NCBI RefSeq assembly: GCF_030315975.1
Contig: NZ_JASXSZ010000003.1
Span: 241,069 to 305,068 of the forward strand
DNA from: Microbacterium candidum
GTDB taxonomy: Bacteria; Actinomycetota; Actinomycetes; Actinomycetales; Microbacteriaceae
Direction: 5' to 3'
DNA: 64,000 bases
The notes beneath the pieces were generated by a model, which ran no database searches, was not told the DNA's origin, and saw only the letters and a list, made by a program, of their open reading frames with translations. Made by a program: the position numbers and the translations under genes. Below, piece by piece: positions 60,450 to 64,000 of the stretch (positions are counted from its first letter, which is position 1; each line of letters opens with the position of its first letter).

Positions 60450-61619
60450 GTGTCCTCGCGCCCGCCCGCTCGCCTCGGACCGCTGTATCTCGCCGGCTTC
60501 ACGACCGCGTTCGGCGCGCACGGAGTGGCTGCGGCCCTCGGCGTCGAGACGGGCGATATCGGCCTCACGCTCCTCGGATTCGGTGTCGTGCTCGCCCTCT
60601 ACGATCTCGCCGAGGTGCTCCTGAAGCCCGTCTTCGGCGCGCTGAGCGACCGCGTCGGCGTGAAGCCGGTCATCGTCGGCGGACTCGCGGCGTTCGCCGC
60701 GGCATCCCTCATCGGCGTCCTCCTCCCGTCGCCGATCTGGCTCGGGGTGGCTCGATTCGCCCAGGGGGCCGCGGCATCCGCGTTCTCCCCCGCCTCGTCG
60801 TCGGCGGTGGCGCGAGTCGCGGACCCGACCTCCACCGGGCGGTACTTCGGTCGCTACGGCTCGTGGAAGAGCCTCGGCTATGCACTCGGGCCGCTGCTGG
60901 GCGCCTTCCTCGTGTGGTGGGCCGGGATGCCAGCCCTCTTCGCCGCGCTCTCCGTGCTCGCCCTGGGCGCCACTGTGTGGGTGGCGATCGCACTCCCCCG
61001 CATCCCGGTCCTGCCGCGCAAGCGCGCGACCCTCGCCGACCTCGCGCGCGAGGTCGGCGAGCGCTCGTTCCTCGTCCCGACGCTCGTGCTCGCGGCGACC
61101 ACCGGTGCCCTCGGAGTCGCCGTCGGCTTCCTGCCTCTGCTGTCGACGCACACGGGTCTCGGCCCGGTCGGCGGTATGGCGACGGTCACCGTGCTGGCAC
61201 TCGCCTCGACGCTTGTTCAGCCGTGGGCGGGGCGCCGCCACGATGCCGGGCGACTCCCGGCGGGAGCGGGGACGGCGACCGGGCTCGTCGCGATCGCCGT
61301 CGGCCTGGCGGTCGCCGCGCTCGTGCCGGGACCCGTGACGCTCTACCTCGCGGCCCTGCTCATCGGCGCAGGAGTCGGGCTTGCTACCCCTCTCGCGTTC
61401 GCGCACCTCGCGGCGTCGACCCCGGCCGACCGGATGGGTCGGACGATGGGCAGCGCCGAGCTCGGACGTGAACTCGGGGATGCGGCCGGCCCGCTCATCG
61501 CCGGTGCCGTGGGCGCCGCCACCACCGCGAGTCTCGGCATCGGAGTGGTCGCGATCGGCGTCGCCGCGTCCGGTGCGGTCGCCGCGTCGGCTCTCCATGG
61601 CGCCTCTGCGAAAGAGTGA
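60450..61619 (+). CDS. MFS transporter (drug-efflux-like)
   Basis: Protein of 389 aa with twelve hydrophobic helices. GALSDRVGVKPVIVGG between helices 2 and 3 is the MFS signature, and GRYGSWKSLGYALGPLLGAF in the first half resembles the antiporter motif of efflux proteins. The substrate is unknown. GTG 60450 lies 6 bases after TAGGCT. The stop is 3 bases from the convergent DUF6510 stop. Confidence 0.9.
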   Translation: MSSRPPARLGPLYLAGFTTAFGAHGVAAALGVETGDIGLTLLGFGVVLALYDLAEVLLKPVFGALSDRVGVKPVIVGGLAAFAAASLIGVLLPSPIWLGVARFAQGAAASAFSPASSSAVARVADPTSTGRYFGRYGSWKSLGYALGPLLGAFLVWWAGMPALFAALSVLALGATVWVAIALPRIPVLPRKRATLADLAREVGERSFLVPTLVLAATTGALGVAVGFLPLLSTHTGLGPVGGMATVTVLALASTLVQPWAGRRHDAGRLPAGAGTATGLVAIAVGLAVAALVPGPVTLYLAALLIGAGVGLATPLAFAHLAASTPADRMGRTMGSAELGRELGDAAGPLIAGAVGAATTASLGIGVVAIGVAASGAVAASALHGASAKE

Positions 61620-61622
61620 CGC

Positions 61623-61874
61623 TCAGCCGCGACGCAGCTCACCGAGCGTGCCGAACACGATCCGGACGCCCTCCGGAGCGCGCAGCACGGTCAGCAGAGT
61701 GTGCGTGCAGCTGCGGCATCGCATGATCGCCGCCACGTCGTCCAGCTCGACGACTGCCTCCGCGATGTAGGCGACGGCGCCGCACCCGGCGCACGTTCCG
61801 ATCAGCGTCGTCGCATCGCCGTCGATGACCTCGGACAGCATTCCAGCGGCGGCGTTGCCGTCGACGATCCTCAT
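61623..61874 (-). CDS. DUF6510 family zinc-ribbon-like protein
   Basis: Protein of 83 aa starting MRIVDGNAAAGMLSEVIDGD, with two Cys pairs, CAGC and CRSC, spaced like a zinc ribbon. The family is known only by its neighbourhood: it follows oxidoreductase genes such as the two upstream here. ATG 61874 is preferred because GGAGG lies about 6 bases upstream; GTG 61877, three bases earlier and overlapping the reductase stop, is an alternative. Confidence 0.75.
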   Translation of the reverse strand: MRIVDGNAAAGMLSEVIDGDATTLIGTCAGCGAVAYIAEAVVELDDVAAIMRCRSCTHTLLTVLRAPEGVRIVFGTLGELRRG

Positions 61875-62599
61875 CACGATCCTCCGAATCGCTCGGTGCG
61901 CACACGCTGCGGATCATGGCCGAGTCGCACGAGCGCATCCGCCACATGCTCGACGAAGCCGGTTGGACCGCACACGTACACGACGGGCTGCTCCGTCGCC
62001 GGCCAGACAGCCGCGCGCAGAGATTCGTCGTCCACCCGGCCAAGGCGTCCAGGCCATCCCGCGGGGGCCGCTCGGGTGTACGCCCACGTGACCGGCACTC
62101 CCCCGTCGTTCGCCGACCGCGCGAGCTCCTCGCGATATATCGCATCGGTGGGAGAACGGACGGAATAGAGCAGACGAGCGGATGCCGCGGCTCCGGCGTG
62201 CCGCGCCGCTCTGGCGATCGCGACGAGCGGCACGATGCCGGATCCGCCCGCGATGAGCTGCACCGGCCCGGCATCGGCGCTGTGCCACACGAAATAGCCG
62301 CCGAGCGGCCCCTTGACCTCCAGTTCGTCGCCCGGCAGCACGTCGCGGACCAGGTACGGGGACACCTCGCCGTCCGGGATCTCGTCCACCGCGATCTCCA
62401 GTGCGGATGCCGAGCCGTACGATGCGAGCGAATACGACCGCACCGCCTGGTAGCCGTCCTCGGCGGTGAGCCGGACATCGATGTGCTGACCCGCGGCGCT
62501 GCCGGGCCAGCCCGGCACGTCGAGGCGCAGCACGCGCGCAGAAGGACTGGCCTCCGCCACGGCGAGGACCCGCGCAGGACGCCAATCGGTCATGCTCAC
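61874..62599 (-). CDS. Ferredoxin reductase-type FAD-binding oxidoreductase
   Basis: Protein of 241 aa of the ferredoxin-NADP reductase family. The FAD motif RSYSLASYG lies near residue 54, the nucleotide loop GGSGIVPLVAIA near 117, and CGPTGFVEHVADALV near the end. There is no [2Fe-2S] domain. It presumably passes electrons from NAD(P)H to the molybdoenzyme encoded just upstream. GTG 62599 overlaps that gene's stop and has GAGGAG at better distance than ATG 62593. Confidence 0.88.
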   Translation of the reverse strand: MSMTDWRPARVLAVAEASPSARVLRLDVPGWPGSAAGQHIDVRLTAEDGYQAVRSYSLASYGSASALEIAVDEIPDGEVSPYLVRDVLPGDELEVKGPLGGYFVWHSADAGPVQLIAGGSGIVPLVAIARAARHAGAAASARLLYSVRSPTDAIYREELARSANDGGVPVTWAYTRAAPAGWPGRLGRVDDESLRAAVWPATEQPVVYVCGPTGFVEHVADALVRLGHDPQRVRTERFGGS

Positions 62600-63189
62600 C
62601 AATAGCGCTCCTCAGTCCACGGGTCGCCGTGCATGCTGTACCCGTTCTGCTCCCAGAACCCCGGGGCGTCCTGGTCCATCAGCGTGAGACCGTGCACCCA
62701 CTTCGCGCTCTTCCAGAAGTAGAGGTGCGGCACGAGCAGACGTGCAGGTCCCCCGTGCTCCGGATCGAGGGGCGCGCCGTCGAACTCGAACGCGACCCAC
62801 GCGCGGCCGCCACGGAGCTCCGCGAGCGGGATGTTCGTGGTGTACCCGCCGTACGAGTGCGCCGTCGCGTACGACGCCGTCGTGTCGATGCCGGCGAGCA
62901 GCGTGTCGATCGACACCCCGCGCCAGGAGGTGCCGAGCTTCGACCAACGGGTCACGCAATGGATGTCGGTGCGGACGTCCTCGATCTCCAGCGCGATCAG
63001 CTCGTCCCAGGACCAGGCGGCGAGCGTGTCCGTCCCGCTCTGGATCTCGAATGTCCATGTCGCAAGATCGATGCGCGGGGTCGGCCCGGCCGACAGCACC
63101 GGAAAGTCCTCGGTCAGATACTGCCCGGGCGGAAGCTGCGGATCGCTCGCCCTGCGACGGGCGCCGAATCCTCGCGAGACGATGGCCAT
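62596..63189 (-). CDS. Sulfite oxidase-like molybdopterin oxidoreductase (MsrP-related)
   Basis: Protein of 197 aa with the sulfite-oxidase molybdopterin fold. The molybdenum-ligating residue is Cys78 in TDIHCVTRWSKLGTSWRGV; SYGGYTTNIPLAEL and GGPARLLVPHLYFWKSAKWV follow. Unlike MsrP it has no Tat signal and stays in the cytoplasm, and no haem-containing MsrQ is nearby; the coupled ferredoxin reductase is the likely electron donor. The substrate is unknown. ATG 63189 gives the family N-terminus. Confidence 0.88.
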   Translation of the reverse strand: MAIVSRGFGARRRASDPQLPPGQYLTEDFPVLSAGPTPRIDLATWTFEIQSGTDTLAAWSWDELIALEIEDVRTDIHCVTRWSKLGTSWRGVSIDTLLAGIDTTASYATAHSYGGYTTNIPLAELRGGRAWVAFEFDGAPLDPEHGGPARLLVPHLYFWKSAKWVHGLTLMDQDAPGFWEQNGYSMHGDPWTEERYW

Positions 63190-63316
63190 GCGAGCCCCCT
63201 TCAGGCGGCGATGCCGCGCAGGCTCACGGTAGCGCGCCCCCGCGGGACGCGCGAGGCCCAGCACGATCGGTTCGCGACACGCGCGGTCACACGGAATGGA
63301 TGCCGCGGAACGTCGC

Positions 63317-63390
63317 TACAGTGATGCATGTCCTATGTTCAGGAATCTCCCAGGAAGGGAGCCCCTCATGTCCGATCTCACTTCGGATGA
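63317..63390 (+). other. Possible leaderless upstream small ORF before the DUF308 gene
   Basis: TACAGT (63317-63322) is followed by 5 bases and ATG 63328, which opens a 20-codon frame (MSYVQESPRKGAPHVRSHFG) ending at 63390, out of frame and 20 bases inside the DUF308 gene. If translated it could couple or modulate the downstream start. Speculative. Confidence 0.3.
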
Positions 63391-63922
63391 GAAGGCAGCT
63401 GTCAACGGCCTGCGCACCGCGCTCGGCATCGGCGGCGTCCTCGCCATCCTCCTCGGCCTCGCCATCCTCATCTGGCCGGCCAAGTCCGCAGCAGTCGTCA
63501 CGATCCTGATCGCGATCTACGCGATCGCAGGCGGCCTCGTGTATGCCGGTCTCGGCATCTTCTCGAAGGGCATGAAGGTGTGGCCGCGCATCGGTCACAT
63601 CGTGCTCGGCCTCGTGTTCATCGTCGCCGGCGTCATCGCCTTCGCGAACCTCGCGGAGACGACGGCATGGCTGCTCGTCTTCGTCGGCATCCTGATCGGT
63701 GTCCTGTGGATCGTCGAGGGCGTCGTGGCGCTCACGACCCTCCGCGACGCCGCCTCGAAGGGCTGGACGGTGTTCTTCGCGATCATCAGCATCATCGCGG
63801 GCATCTTCCTGATCTTCTCGCCGGCGTTCGGTGCCGCGGTGCTCTGGTGGATCGTCGGAATCGCGGCGGTCGTCCTCGGTGTCGTCCAGCTGGTTCGCGC
63901 GTTCACGTTCAAGGGCGCCTGA
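63368..63922 (+). CDS. HdeD/DUF308 family membrane protein
   Basis: Protein of 184 aa with six hydrophobic helices arranged in pairs (GIGGVLAILLGLAILIWP, VTILIAIYAIAGGLVYAG, IVLGLVFIVAGVIAFANL, LLVFVGILIGVLWIVEGV, FFAIISIIAGIFLIFSP, LWWIVGIAAVVLGVVQLV). This is the DUF308/HdeD pattern linked in enterobacteria to acid resistance; the role in actinobacteria is unknown. ATG 63368 has AGGAAGGGAG upstream. Confidence 0.85.
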   Translation: MSDLTSDEKAAVNGLRTALGIGGVLAILLGLAILIWPAKSAAVVTILIAIYAIAGGLVYAGLGIFSKGMKVWPRIGHIVLGLVFIVAGVIAFANLAETTAWLLVFVGILIGVLWIVEGVVALTTLRDAASKGWTVFFAIISIIAGIFLIFSPAFGAAVLWWIVGIAAVVLGVVQLVRAFTFKGA

Positions 63923-63937
63923 GCCGACAGCACGCAG

Positions 63938-64000
63938 AAGGGGGCCCCGGGGGGGCGCCCCCCGCCCCCCGCGCGGTTTGCGCGCACACGGCCGCGGGCC
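63938..64000. other. Low-complexity GC-rich window end
   Basis: Runs of G and C, including the palindrome GGGGGGCGCCCCCC, follow the DUF308 gene. It may be a terminator, but the base runs resemble the disturbed tRNA segment, and the sequence may be unreliable. No gene is seen. Confidence 0.4.

Overview
ORGANISM. The sequence is GC-rich (about 70% by eye), codons end mostly in G or C, and the gene order is that of a high-GC Actinomycetota. The set efp-nusB, the pyrR-pyrB-pyrC-(small PH-like membrane gene)-carA-carB-pyrF operon, mIHF/gmk-rpoZ-metK-priA-fmt-rsmB-rpe, hisE-hisG-hisF-hisI, trpC-trpB-trpA-lgt-gltB-gltD-pyk and an ANTAR regulator next to polA fits Microbacteriaceae, most likely Microbacterium. 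This is chromosomal core sequence. I saw no insertion sequence, prophage, CRISPR array or rRNA. LAYOUT. 1-4491: tail of an upstream gene, efp, nusB, and a SWIM/SNF2 helicase. 4497-10123: an ECF41 sigma factor facing its probable target epimerase across a recognisable ECF41-type promoter, a metallo-beta-lactamase/Rieske protein, two small membrane proteins and a DoxX-like protein. 10132-18863: de novo pyrimidine operon, opened by a PyrR mRNA-binding loop near the pyrR ribosome binding site. 18871-26586: nucleotide, RNA polymerase, SAM, replication-restart and translation-initiation genes; gmk is fused to an actinobacterial integration host factor (mIHF). 26634-33571: histidine then tryptophan genes, with no trpE in its usual slot, then lgt. 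33624-41143: glutamate synthase and pyruvate kinase. 41227-47336: SHOCT protein, a tRNA-Leu gene with an odd 3' half, ANTAR regulator, thioesterase, DNA polymerase I and a DUF885 protein. 47343-57123: accessory metabolism, including a polar amino-acid ABC importer and a three-gene operon that pairs a divergent S-adenosylhomocysteine hydrolase with an amidohydrolase deaminase and a DUF985 cupin, then an MFS transporter coupled to a methyltransferase. 57278-63922: collagen-like membrane protein, UvrA-like ATPase, MFS transporter, a molybdoenzyme/ferredoxin reductase/DUF6510 operon, and a DUF308 membrane protein. HOW GENES WORK TOGETHER. The window supplies UMP synthesis, ATP-PRPP entry into histidine, the last steps of tryptophan, nitrogen assimilation into glutamate, and SAM synthesis (metK). 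The SAH-hydrolase-like/deaminase operon may handle the by-product of SAM-dependent methylation. Many genes begin six or seven bases after a TANNNT box, with no room for a ribosome binding site. I read these as leaderless transcripts and used the pattern to choose several starts. LIMITS. All family calls come from reading motifs, not from database searches. The hexamer count is a by-eye minimum.
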